NCBI GenBank assembly: GCA_016880695.1
Contig: JAEHCY010000595.1
Span: 1 to 8,791, forward strand
Direction of reading: 5' to 3'
Origin: Chromatiaceae bacterium
GTDB lineage: Bacteria > Pseudomonadota > Gammaproteobacteria > Chromatiales > Chromatiaceae
DNA length: 8,791 nucleotides
In this document: positions 1 to 7,514 of the stretch, in pieces
How the letters are laid out: each line of letters begins with the position of its first letter
Position numbering within the stretch: position 1 is the first letter of the stretch
Notes under the pieces: generated by a model
Database searches by the model: none
Seen by the model: only the letters and a program-made list of their open reading frames with translations
What the model was told of the DNA's origin: nothing
Translations under genes and position numbers: made by a program

Positions 1-2681
1 CTGAGCCGCGTGGAATCCGGGTTGGGGCGCCACAGCCGGGAGGGCTCAACTTGCCCGATGTCGCGCACCGCGATGGAGCCGGCGGAACGCGCCACGAGGC
101 GCTGGAGATCGGCGCGTATCCCCTCGCTGCTGAGACCCTGCATCCGGCTCGCGGGTGTTCCGGCCTCGGGGTCGGGATGAATCAGGTAGGCGAGGGCGCA
201 GCCCTCGGCCCCCTTCACCGCGCCCCAGTAGAGCACACATAGCTTCTTCGCCCGGGTAACCGAGACGTAGAGCAGGCGGAGTTGCTCGGCCAGTTGCTCC
301 TCGCGCACTCGCGGGAGGTAGTCCCCGCGTTCGGTCGCACCGAGATAGGCGGCCGGTAAGTGGGTCAGCGGATCGTGAAAGGTAAGGATCTTGTCCTTCT
401 CGGGCGAGGTGTGGCTCCAGGGTGAGGGGATGAAGACCACCGGATACTCCAGGCCCTTGCTCTTGTGCTGGGTGAGGATCTGCACCAGGTTCTCATCACT
501 CTCCAGACGAAGCTCCTCGGTCTCGTCCGCGACCGCCTTGGCACGGCCGTCCGCCATCCAGCTCAGCAGGGCCTCGATGCGCGGGTGCGCCACGGTGGCC
601 ATCTGCAGCAGCTCGCCGAGCTGGAGCAGATTGGTCATGCGACGCTCCCCATCGCGCTGTCCCAGGAGCCGGGCCGGGACGGCGTGATCGTGCAGCAGCC
701 GCAGAAAGGCCACCAGGAATCCGCCCCCCAGCCACTGCTGCCGATAGCTGCGGAAGCGCTCGAGCTGCTGCTCCCAGGCCGCATCGTCCCGCCCCAGGGC
801 ATCGAGCTCGGCGGCGGACGTCCCGATCAGTGGACTCGCCAGGGCGGCGCGGACCAGCCCCTCCCGCGCGGGCTCGGCAACCGCCGCGAGCACCAGCGCC
901 AGGTCCGCGGCCTCCTGGGTGGCGAATACCCCCTCACGGCTCAGGCTGGCGCTGCGCACGCCCGCGGCGCGCAGGGCCCGCTGCACCCGGTCGCCCTCGA
1001 AGTGGGTCCGCACCAGCACCGCGATGTCACCGGCCCGCAGCGGTCGGTCGCCAATCCGAACCCGATCTTGGTCGGCGAGCCGCAACAGCTCACTGATCCG
1101 CGCCGCGCAGGCGTTGGCCCCAAGTTCCCCGGCTGCGTCCCTGGAGAGTCCTTTATCCCCCTCCGCCACGAGCCAGCCAAGCTCAAGGGGCGGCGGGGAG
1201 ACGCCATCCAGGGTGAGGGGCTCGTCGTCCGCCTCCGGCCCCGGTGCGGCCGGTACGAAGGGAATGTCGCGATAGACGAAGGGCTCCACCTCCTGGGTGC
1301 CGAACAGGGTGTTGACCGCCCGGATCAGGGCGCTGGAGGAGCGGCGGTTGGTGAGGAGGGTGTGCTCCTGGCCCTCGCGGGCCACGTCGCGGCGGGCCTG
1401 CATGTAGGTGAAGATGTCGGCACCGCGAAAGGCGTAGATCGCCTGCTTGGGATCGCCAATGAGAAACAGGGCGCAATCGGGCTGCGCCCGGTAGAGGTGG
1501 CGGAAGATGCGGTATTGCAGGGGGTCGGTGTCCTGAAATTCGTCGATCAGGGCCGCCGGAAAGCGCTCGCGGATGCGCTGGGCGAAGGATTCGCCCCGTT
1601 CGCCCTCGAGCCCCCGGGCCAGGTGGCTCAGGAGATCCTCGTAGGCCAGTTGCCGGCGCTCGGCCTTGCGTCTGGCAAGCTCCGCCTCCAGGAAATCCCG
1701 CGCCTGCCGCAACAGCCAGGCACGGCGGATCTCCTCCGCGGCGAGGGTGGCCTCCTTCAGCTCCTTGACCAGGGGAAACAGCGGATGGGCGGGTGGGCTG
1801 CCGGTCTTGAGCCTCTCCGCCAGGGTCTCGGGCAGAAAACGCCCGATCTCATTGGAGCTGATCCGATCGGTGTCGAAACCCTCGCTGAGTCGGTCCATGG
1901 ACTGGATGGCGTTTGTCACCACCCTGGAGTTATAGGAGTTTCGGTTGAGCCCCGGATGTCGCTCCAGTAGCGCCACCACCGCCCCGCGCTCCCTGGCCCA
2001 AAGGGTTTGGAGTTGCCCGAACAACGACTCCCGCCGTTCCCGAGCCGCCGCCGCCCTCTCCGCCGAGGTCGGCGGAATCAGACCACTCGGCTCGACTGAC
2101 AGTATCCGGCGAGCGGCTTTCAGCAGGTCGGCGGGGGAGGCAAACTGCTTGCCCACCCAGCGAGCATCCTCGGCCCCAAGGGTGGCGATGTGCCGGCGCC
2201 AGAAGTCGGTCATCACCGCATCGAAAAGCTCGGAGGCTTCCCCGGTCAGCTCGGCCTCGAAGGGCATGCCGCTCTCGAAGGCATGCTCTTCGAGCATCCG
2301 CTGGCAGAAGCCGTGGATGGTATGGATCGCCGATTCATCCAGCCGGGTGAGGCTGTCGCCCAGGATGCGTGCCGCCCCTTGAGGATCGGGCAGGTGGAGC
2401 AGAAGGTCGAGGAGCGGCCCATCGACGGGATTGCGCTTGGGATCCCGTTCCCCCTCAAGCCAGCCCAGGGCGGCACGCAGCCGGCTGCGGATACGGTCGC
2501 GAAGCTCCTCGGTAGCGGCGTTGGTGAAGGTGACCACCAGGATGCGGTCCACCGCGAGGCCCGCCTCCAGCAGGAGTCGCAGGTAAAGAAGCGTGATGGT
2601 GAAGGTCTTGCCTGTACCCGCGCTGGCCTCGATCAGATGCAGGCCGTGCAGGGGAATGCTCAGGGGGTCGAGGGGGCGCAC
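1..2681 (-). CDS. recB: RecBCD helicase-nuclease subunit RecB (C-terminal part beyond window)
   Basis: RecB is the 3'-5' helicase and nuclease subunit of RecBCD (exonuclease V), which unwinds and resects double-strand DNA ends and loads RecA. An open frame of 893 codons runs without a stop from a GTG at 2681 to the left edge. UvrD/SF1 helicase motifs appear in order: Walker A EASAGTGKT (residues 18-26), a TIHGFCQRML segment (near 120), Walker B DEFQD (380-384), GDPKQAIYAFRGAD (409-422), HKSKGLEYPVVF (739-750) and YVSVTRAK (805-812, with the arginine finger R810). E. coli RecB is about 1180 residues, so the linker end and the whole C-terminal nuclease domain lie outside. The start is forced: the recC stop lies in the same frame two codons upstream, and AGGAG sits 8 nt before the GTG. 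It is translationally coupled to recC. The ptrA gene that separates the two in E. coli is absent. No frameshift was seen on checking the frame codon by codon. Confidence 0.97.
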   Translation of the reverse strand, partial: MRPLDPLSIPLHGLHLIEASAGTGKTFTITLLYLRLLLEAGLAVDRILVVTFTNAATEELRDRIRSRLRAALGWLEGERDPKRNPVDGPLLDLLLHLPDPQGAARILGDSLTRLDESAIHTIHGFCQRMLEEHAFESGMPFEAELTGEASELFDAVMTDFWRRHIATLGAEDARWVGKQFASPADLLKAARRILSVEPSGLIPPTSAERAAAARERRESLFGQLQTLWARERGAVVALLERHPGLNRNSYNSRVVTNAIQSMDRLSEGFDTDRISSNEIGRFLPETLAERLKTGSPPAHPLFPLVKELKEATLAAEEIRRAWLLRQARDFLEAELARRKAERRQLAYEDLLSHLARGLEGERGESFAQRIRERFPAALIDEFQDTDPLQYRIFRHLYRAQPDCALFLIGDPKQAIYAFRGADIFTYMQARRDVAREGQEHTLLTNRRSSSALIRAVNTLFGTQEVEPFVYRDIPFVPAAPGPEADDEPLTLDGVSPPPLELGWLVAEGDKGLSRDAAGELGANACAARISELLRLADQDRVRIGDRPLRAGDIAVLVRTHFEGDRVQRALRAAGVRSASLSREGVFATQEAADLALVLAAVAEPAREGLVRAALASPLIGTSAAELDALGRDDAAWEQQLERFRSYRQQWLGGGFLVAFLRLLHDHAVPARLLGQRDGERRMTNLLQLGELLQMATVAHPRIEALLSWMADGRAKAVADETEELRLESDENLVQILTQHKSKGLEYPVVFIPSPWSHTSPEKDKILTFHDPLTHLPAAYLGATERGDYLPRVREEQLAEQLRLLYVSVTRAKKLCVLYWGAVKGAEGCALAYLIHPDPEAGTPASRMQGLSSEGIRADLQRLVARSAGSIAVRDIGQVEPSRLWRPNPDSTRL

Positions 2682-2684
2682 CGG

Positions 2685-5600
2685 TCAGTCTCCTCGCTTC
2701 TTCGCCGGGCTTTCGACGGCCGCGAGCAGAGGCCCATAGATCCGCTGCGCCAGCGCTTCGAAGGTGGCGTCGAAGGGATCGACACCGCGAAAGGCGATGC
2801 GCACCCAAGGGTCATCCTGGTCCGCCGGATTCGGGTTGTGGGGATTGCCGCGCCAAGTGGTCCAGAAGCTGGCATCAGGGCCATTGCGTAGCCAGTGCAA
2901 CGAGGTCTCTGGGAAGAAGGGCAGGGGACAGTCAAGGCCCTCGCGGTAGAGGTGCAGCAGATCCGCCAGTACCGCGGCCGCCCCGTCAACGGGCCGCAGG
3001 TGGACCTCCGCGGGATCCGCCAGATGCGTGCTGAACAACGGCAAGCCCGCTGGGGCTAGGGTATTGAGCACCAGGTGATGCACCCAGAGGCGCAGTTGGT
3101 CCTTCGCCTTCAGCCTGGCGAAGCGCGCCCGCACCAACCGGCGGCTGCCGAGATCCCGCAGTTGCCCGCCGAGCCACAGCCCCCCGAGGGACAGGTCCAC
3201 ATCCAGGGGGTCACGGGGGTCGCCCCGCAGCTCCGCCCACCGTGCCAGGAAGGCCTCGGCCGCTGCCCTGTTGTCTTCGACCCAGATCCCGCCGAAGGCG
3301 CCGTGGGGCAGGGTACCCTCGCCCCGCAGGCGCGCGAGGATCCCTTGCTGGTCTTCGCCGCTGGCCGCAAGCGCGAGCAGACGTTGCCGCAGCCCGTGGC
3401 GCTCGAGTCCCGCGAGGTCGAAGGGTTCGGTATCCGCCAGGGCTTCGGGCTCCTCCGGTAGCCGTAACCCGAGGCGGTTGCGCAGAAAGTGCGCTGCGGG
3501 ATTGCACAAGAAGCGGATTAGATCCGCCAGTTCCACTCGATCTTTCGCCGACTCTACGGGTGGGGGCAGGGGGGCGAGGGCAAAGGCATCCGCACCCTTC
3601 TCCGTCCAGGGATCGACACGGGCCGCTGCCAGCCAACCCCGGCTGTAGCTAAACAGACGCGGATCGCTGCCATCGAAATAGCGCGTGCTGAAGGGCTGCA
3701 GCGGATGCGCGAGGGTAAGATGCTGGGCCGGGCTGGCGTCATTGGGCAGGACGAACGATCGCTCCAGATACTCGATCAGCTCCCCGAGCGGCGCTGAGGG
3801 GACCTTGAGACTGTTGTCGCGGATGTCATGTCCCACGTAGCTCAAATAAAGCCGGTCCCGGGCGGAGAGCAGGGCCTCGAGGAACAGGTAGCGATCGTCC
3901 TGGCGGCGTGAGCGGTCACCCCGTCGGGGCTCCTGGGCGATCAGATCGAACCCAAGGGGCCTGCGGTGGCGCGGGAAGTCCTCGGCGTTCAATCCGAGCA
4001 GGCAGACCACCCGAAACGGAATGCTGCGCATGGGCACCAGACTGCAGAAAGTGACCCGGCCGGTGAGGAAGTGGCGTGACCCGCGCGGACTGTCTAGGGT
4101 CGCGAGGAGCTGATCACGGACGACCGCAAGCGAAAGGCTTTCGTTGAAGGCCGCCGCTACGGCCTGCCGTTCCAGGGCCTCGAGGCTGGTGCGAACGTAC
4201 TGCAGACCTTCCGCCTCCTCCTCGTCCGGGTCGAAGAAATCCTCGATGAGGTCGAAGATGAGCCTGCGCCATCCGGAAGCGGTGCGTTGCCGCTGCAGGC
4301 GCTGGCGCCAGCGGGAGAGTCGATCCAGGAGCTCGGCGAGCGCGCCCAGGTCCGCGGCGCTGCTGCCCTCCACGTCCGCATAGGGCGCCACGCCGTGGAA
4401 GAGGTCCGTCCCCGGCGGCAGGGCGTAGCCGAGGAACAGCCGGTCCAGGCCGAAATCCCAGGTGTTGGCGGGCTCCGCCGGCAGCCCCAGGCTGAGGCGC
4501 ATGGCGGCATCGCTGCCCCAACGAACACCGCTTTCGCGCGCCCAGGCGCGAATGCGCTCGACCCCTGCCAGGTCCAGCCCGAAGCGACGCTGCAGGGCGG
4601 GAACCTCCAGCAGGCCGAGAACCCCGGAGGCCTCGAGTCGGCTGGCCGGCAGGTCGAGGAGAGCTCCGAGTGCCTCCAGCACCGGCAGCCCCATCCGCAG
4701 CCGCCGATCAGCGATGGCCCAGGGGATCTCGAGGCCCGCGTCGGCGGAGGCGAACACGGCGGCGATCATCGGGGCGTAGCGGTCGATGTCGGGTGCCATG
4801 ACGACGATGTCGCGCGGCTGGAGATCCCTGAGCTCCTCGAACAGGCGCAGGAGCTGGTCATGCAGCACCTGGACCTCGCGCATCGGGCTGTGGCAGACGT
4901 GGACCTGCACCGACCGATCCTCGGTGCCCAGCATCACCCGTTGGCGGGGGTCGGGATTTCGGCTGTCGCGCAGTTTGAGGATGTCTGCCTGAAGACGCCG
5001 CAGCAGGGTGGCATCCCCCGGGTCGACGAAGGCATCCTCGTCGAGGCTGCCCGCGTCCAGGAGCTGGTCAAGAAGCTCCTGACCGGCGTGACCCAGGGAG
5101 GCGAGGAGGGGGTTGCCGAGATCGAGCAGGCTGCCAGCGTCTGCGCCGCGCCCCACCAAACCGGATCGCGCCCGCCGCCTGGCCTGCCCCTTCTCGTCGA
5201 GGATGTCGGCCCAGTACTCCTGACAGGGATTGAGCAGAAAGACGTGGACCTCGGTGTGCAGCGCAACAGCCTGGAGCACCCCGAGATAGCTGGGGGAAAG
5301 GGCGGTGAGCCCGAACAAGCTCAGCCGCGGCGGCAGCGCTCCCTCTGGCGCGGCCCCGTCGGTGGCTTGCGTGAACAACCGCTGCACCACCCCCGCCCAG
5401 TGGGGTTGAGGGCAGGCTTCGCGGATCGCCCGCCACAGCCGTGCCTGCCAGTGCCCGTCCCTGCCTGCCTCCCAGCCGAGCACCCAGTCCGGCCGATAGA
5501 CCAGGTACTGGTCGAACAGATCGGCGATGCGCCGGCCGAGCTGATAGCGTCTCAGGCCATCGGGGTCGTCATGGAGATAGCGCGCGAGCTCGGAGAAGGC

Positions 5601-5915
5601 CGGATCCCCGAGCTGCCCTGGCAGCAGCGCCAGGGTGTGCCAGAGGATGGCCTCCTTGCCCATTCCCTGGCTCTCCGGCAGGTCGGGAAACCATAGCCGC
5701 AACAGCCGCCAGGCCAACGCGGCGGGCAGGGGAAACTCCAGGTTGGCGGCGATGCCGCCCCTCAGGGCGAGTTGCTGGGCCAGCCAGCGCCCCATCCCCG
5801 GATTTTGCACCGCCACCATCTCGGGCGCGAAGGGGTCCTCGGGTACCTCGGCGAGCAGGGCATCGAGACGCTCTAGGAGCTGCTCGACCCGGTTACTGTG
5901 GTGGACGCGAAGCAT
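2685..5915 (-). CDS. recC: RecBCD subunit RecC (Chi-recognition subunit)
   Basis: RecC is the non-catalytic scaffold of RecBCD. It splits the duplex, channels the strands to RecB and RecD and reads Chi. The product has 1076 residues against about 1122 in E. coli. The N-terminus MLRVHHSNRVEQL, then GIAANLEFPLPAA and, near residue 370, DIVVMAPDIDRYAP closely resemble E. coli RecC. So do VPMRSIPFRVVCLLGLN (near 628) and RGDRSRRQDDRYLFLEAL (near 665). As expected for the family there is no Walker A site: its helicase-like and nuclease-like folds are degenerate. The ATG at 5915 gives the conserved family N-terminus and has a purine-rich GAGGAAGGGG just upstream. The gene follows the phosphate permease after a 126-nt gap and is separated from recB by only 3 nt. 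It ends in TGA followed by C, in frame with recB. No promoter could be assigned with confidence. Confidence 0.97.
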   Translation of the reverse strand: MLRVHHSNRVEQLLERLDALLAEVPEDPFAPEMVAVQNPGMGRWLAQQLALRGGIAANLEFPLPAALAWRLLRLWFPDLPESQGMGKEAILWHTLALLPGQLGDPAFSELARYLHDDPDGLRRYQLGRRIADLFDQYLVYRPDWVLGWEAGRDGHWQARLWRAIREACPQPHWAGVVQRLFTQATDGAAPEGALPPRLSLFGLTALSPSYLGVLQAVALHTEVHVFLLNPCQEYWADILDEKGQARRRARSGLVGRGADAGSLLDLGNPLLASLGHAGQELLDQLLDAGSLDEDAFVDPGDATLLRRLQADILKLRDSRNPDPRQRVMLGTEDRSVQVHVCHSPMREVQVLHDQLLRLFEELRDLQPRDIVVMAPDIDRYAPMIAAVFASADAGLEIPWAIADRRLRMGLPVLEALGALLDLPASRLEASGVLGLLEVPALQRRFGLDLAGVERIRAWARESGVRWGSDAAMRLSLGLPAEPANTWDFGLDRLFLGYALPPGTDLFHGVAPYADVEGSSAADLGALAELLDRLSRWRQRLQRQRTASGWRRLIFDLIEDFFDPDEEEAEGLQYVRTSLEALERQAVAAAFNESLSLAVVRDQLLATLDSPRGSRHFLTGRVTFCSLVPMRSIPFRVVCLLGLNAEDFPRHRRPLGFDLIAQEPRRGDRSRRQDDRYLFLEALLSARDRLYLSYVGHDIRDNSLKVPSAPLGELIEYLERSFVLPNDASPAQHLTLAHPLQPFSTRYFDGSDPRLFSYSRGWLAAARVDPWTEKGADAFALAPLPPPVESAKDRVELADLIRFLCNPAAHFLRNRLGLRLPEEPEALADTEPFDLAGLERHGLRQRLLALAASGEDQQGILARLRGEGTLPHGAFGGIWVEDNRAAAEAFLARWAELRGDPRDPLDVDLSLGGLWLGGQLRDLGSRRLVRARFARLKAKDQLRLWVHHLVLNTLAPAGLPLFSTHLADPAEVHLRPVDGAAAVLADLLHLYREGLDCPLPFFPETSLHWLRNGPDASFWTTWRGNPHNPNPADQDDPWVRIAFRGVDPFDATFEALAQRIYGPLLAAVESPAKKRGD
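2690..2694 (-). promoter_or_regulatory. Shine-Dalgarno of recB inside the recC 3' end
   Basis: AGGAG on the minus strand lies 8 nt upstream of the GTG at 2681, within the last codons of recC. It decides the recB start, because the recC TGA blocks any in-frame extension, and it implies that recB translation starts as ribosomes finish recC. Confidence 0.75.
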
Positions 5916-5921
5916 CCCCGA

Positions 5922-5931
5922 CCCCTTCCTC
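5922..5931 (-). promoter_or_regulatory. Shine-Dalgarno region of recC
   Basis: The minus strand reads GAGGAAGGGG ending 6 nt before the ATG of recC. Either AGGA (11-nt spacing) or the downstream AAGGGG could pair with 16S rRNA. It supports the 5915 start, which also yields the conserved N-terminus. Confidence 0.55.
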
Positions 5932-5960
5932 GCTAGTGGTATGGCAGAGGATAAGCCATG

Positions 5961-5985
5961 CGCGGGCTCAGGGCCTGAGCCCGCG
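5961..5985. repeat. strong GC-rich inverted repeat / hairpin
   Basis: Two perfect 12-nt arms (CGCGGGCTCAGG and its complement) flank one central base. In RNA this would fold as an 11-bp stem with a 3-nt loop. It lies between the permease stop and the recC start. Neither strand has a T-run next to the stem, so it is not a standard intrinsic terminator. It could be a U-less terminator, an RNA 3'-end stabiliser, a dispersed REP-like element or a protein-binding site. The structure is certain; the role is not. Confidence 0.8.
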
Positions 5986-6013
5986 GCAGTGTTGGGGTGA
6001 GCCGCGGTGTTGT

Positions 6014-6028
6014 CGAAGCCCCGCTTCG
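6014..6028. repeat. small hairpin after the phosphate permease
   Basis: CGAAGC-CCC-GCTTCG forms a perfect 6-bp stem with a 3-nt loop, 14 nt beyond the permease stop codon. No T-tract follows on the minus strand. It may protect the mRNA end or add to termination together with the larger hairpin nearby. Confidence 0.4.
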
Positions 6029-6041
6029 CCTGTGGGAAGGC

Positions 6042-7280
6042 TCAGGCGCCCAATAGGCTGCGTAGCAAGAGATATAGCCCGGCCGCGAGCAATGCGCTGG
6101 CCAGTGGGGTGAACAGCCAGGACTTCAGGATCGTGACCACCGTGGCGCCCTGCACTCCGGCGAAACCGCTGGTAAACCCAGCGCCAACGATGGCGCCGAC
6201 CACGGTCTGGGTGGTGGATACCGGGAAACCCGTCTGGGTAGCGAGCACCACGGTTGCAGTGGCGGACAGCGAGATGCAGAACGCCCGCGAGGCCGACATT
6301 TTGGTGATCTGCTCGCCAAGGGTCCGCGCGACGCGGCCCCCGAAGGTGGCCACACCCACCGCCATACCCACACCGCTGAACGCGAATACCCAGAACGGCA
6401 CTGCCGACCTGAGAACCCCGGCACGGCTGTTTTGCAGGGCGTCGATGGCGACGGCCATCGGTCCCGCCGCGTTCGCCACGTCGTTCGCGCCATGGGCGAA
6501 GGCCATGGAGCAGAGGGTGAATAGGGTCATGGGCGCGAAGACGTCCTCGACCTCCTCTGGCCGCCGCCCCTGAACAATGAGGACGCCCATGGCGGTCAGA
6601 CCCAACGCGAACGCCCCGGCGAGAATCGCAAACTGTCCGTCGCTCAGGTTAAGGCCCAGGGGCCGCATGCTGCGGAAGAAGGTCATCAAGAAGACCACGA
6701 ACGCCGCCGAGAAGATGTAGAGCGGTGCCCAGCGGCGAGCGCTGCGCAGGGGGTCGGAGGAGCCGAGAATGAGCCAGCGGATGCTGCTTACCAGCAAAAA
6801 GGCGATAAGCCCCGCCAGCAACGGCGACAACACCACACTGGCCAACAGGGGACCAATCCCGCCCCAACGCACTGACTGCGTTCCCATGGCGGTGAGGGCA
6901 AAGCCCAGCATGGCGCCGATGATCGAGTGGGTGGTCGATACCGGCCATCCGCGGGCAGTAGCGAAGGTGAGCCACAGCCCGGCCGCCAGCAGCGAAGCGA
7001 GCATGCCATAAACGGCGACGGCGGCGGATGCACCGCCGGCGTCGAAGTCGATGAGCGTCTTTCGCAGGGTGTCGGTGACGGCGACACCGTGCAGCACCGC
7101 CCCAAAGATCTCGAAGATGACGACCAGGAAGATGGCCTCGCCTGGGCTGAGGACCTTGGCACCGAGGGCGGGCGCGGCGGAGTTAGAGAAGTCATTGGCG
7201 CCGACGCTCCAGGCCATCCAGAACCCGAGGCCGATCACCAGGTAAAACAAAAGGGTATGGTCGAAGTCCAGTCCTGCCAC
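6042..7280 (-). CDS. PiT-family inorganic phosphate transporter
   Basis: This is an inner-membrane permease of the PiT family (PitA/PHO4 type), which takes up inorganic phosphate with a coupling ion. The 412-residue, very hydrophobic protein shows the family's internal duplication. The first half has GANDFSN (28-34) and GWPVSTTHSIIGAMLG (111-126). The second half has GANDVANA (264-271) and GFPVSTTQTVVGAIVG (351-366). The paired GAND motifs are the family signature and line the transport site. A charged loop (PEEVED, near 241-246) lies in the central cytoplasmic-type region. The start is a GTG at 7280. It is the first usable start after an in-frame stop at 7305-7307, though its Shine-Dalgarno is weak (GGAG, 12 nt away). 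No phoU-like partner and no Pho box were recognised nearby. Whether H+ or Na+ is coupled, and whether the substrate could be another oxyanion, cannot be told by eye. Confidence 0.93.
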   Translation of the reverse strand: MAGLDFDHTLLFYLVIGLGFWMAWSVGANDFSNSAAPALGAKVLSPGEAIFLVVIFEIFGAVLHGVAVTDTLRKTLIDFDAGGASAAVAVYGMLASLLAAGLWLTFATARGWPVSTTHSIIGAMLGFALTAMGTQSVRWGGIGPLLASVVLSPLLAGLIAFLLVSSIRWLILGSSDPLRSARRWAPLYIFSAAFVVFLMTFFRSMRPLGLNLSDGQFAILAGAFALGLTAMGVLIVQGRRPEEVEDVFAPMTLFTLCSMAFAHGANDVANAAGPMAVAIDALQNSRAGVLRSAVPFWVFAFSGVGMAVGVATFGGRVARTLGEQITKMSASRAFCISLSATATVVLATQTGFPVSTTQTVVGAIVGAGFTSGFAGVQGATVVTILKSWLFTPLASALLAAGLYLLLRSLLGA

Positions 7281-7327
7281 GCGATGTGTCGTCTCCGAGG
7301 CCGCCTACACCGAAAGAAAGGAAAGCG

Positions 7328-7337
7328 GCAGTACTGC
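7328..7337. repeat. 10-bp perfect palindrome in the permease leader
   Basis: GCAGTACTGC is a perfect 10-bp palindrome lying 47 nt upstream of the permease GTG and just downstream of the candidate promoter. The position would suit an operator, but no regulator is known from this window, and one palindrome of this size can occur by chance. Confidence 0.35.
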
Positions 7338-7351
7338 TTTGCCACGCGCGG

Positions 7352-7380
7352 AGTTTCGGGCGGTCTCGGGGCGCCGTCAA
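7352..7380 (-). promoter_or_regulatory. candidate sigma70-type promoter for the permease
   Basis: On the minus strand TTGACG (7380-7375) matches the -35 consensus at 5 of 6 bases. A 17-nt spacer leads to GAAACT (7357-7352), a poor -10 with 3 of 6 matches. Transcription would begin near 7345, about 65 nt before the GTG. The -35 and spacing are good but the -10 is weak. Confidence 0.3.
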
Positions 7381-7405
7381 GCTTAAGCGCAACCTCAGCG
7401 CGATG

Positions 7406-7426
7406 CGCCACCCCCCAGGGGTGGCG
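7406..7426. terminator. hairpin downstream of ctaA, possible terminator
   Basis: CGCCACCCC-CCA-GGGGTGGCG is a perfect 9-bp GC-rich stem with a 3-nt loop, about 90 nt beyond the ctaA stop. On the minus strand it is followed by a GC-rich stretch with no T-tract, so intrinsic termination would be atypical. It may instead stabilise the ctaA mRNA 3' end or act in a Rho-dependent context. Confidence 0.4.
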
Positions 7427-7514
7427 ACGAATCCTTTAACCGAGAGAACGGGCCGATCGGGGCCCAGGGATGGGGCGAACTTGCGGCGCTGGAAAATCGC
7501 GAGCGGGCGCTGGC

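Larger units (their letters stand above)
5916..6041. other. permease-recC intergenic gap
   Basis: This 126-nt gap holds a strong inverted repeat (5961-5985), a smaller hairpin (6014-6028) and the recC ribosome-binding region. I see no convincing -10/-35 pair and no small gene. ATGGC/GCCAT at 5941-5959 is a further weak 5-bp inverted repeat. Confidence 0.6.
7281..7514. other. ctaA-permease intergenic gap
   Basis: This 234-nt gap between the ctaA stop and the permease start contains a hairpin just after ctaA (7406-7426), a candidate promoter (7352-7380) and a 10-bp palindrome (7328-7337). A purine-rich run on the plus strand (7311-7325) gives a pyrimidine-rich leader on the minus strand. Open frames crossing the gap look like shadows of GC-rich sequence; none resembles a real small gene. 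Confidence 0.6.

Noticed and set aside
465..1970. Long plus-strand open frame (501 codons) antisense to recB
   Set aside because: It is the exact codon-register complement of recB, whose frame carries all the helicase motifs. In GC-rich genes the reverse frame is often open because TTA, CTA and TCA codons are rare. The translation shows no recognisable family.
4287..5696. Long plus-strand open frame (469 codons) antisense to recC
   Set aside because: Same artefact: it mirrors recC codons and its translation is rich in Gly, Pro, Arg and Gln without any domain I recognise.
5941..5959. ATGGC...GCCAT inverted repeat upstream of recC as an operator
   Set aside because: Only 5 bp per arm with a 9-nt centre, and no convincing promoter beside it; such repeats are common by chance.
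6210..6945. Similar DNA stretches near 6210-6224 and 6930-6945 inside the permease
   Set aside because: These encode the two PVSTT motifs of the PiT internal duplication. They reflect ancient protein duplication under constraint, not a new DNA repeat.
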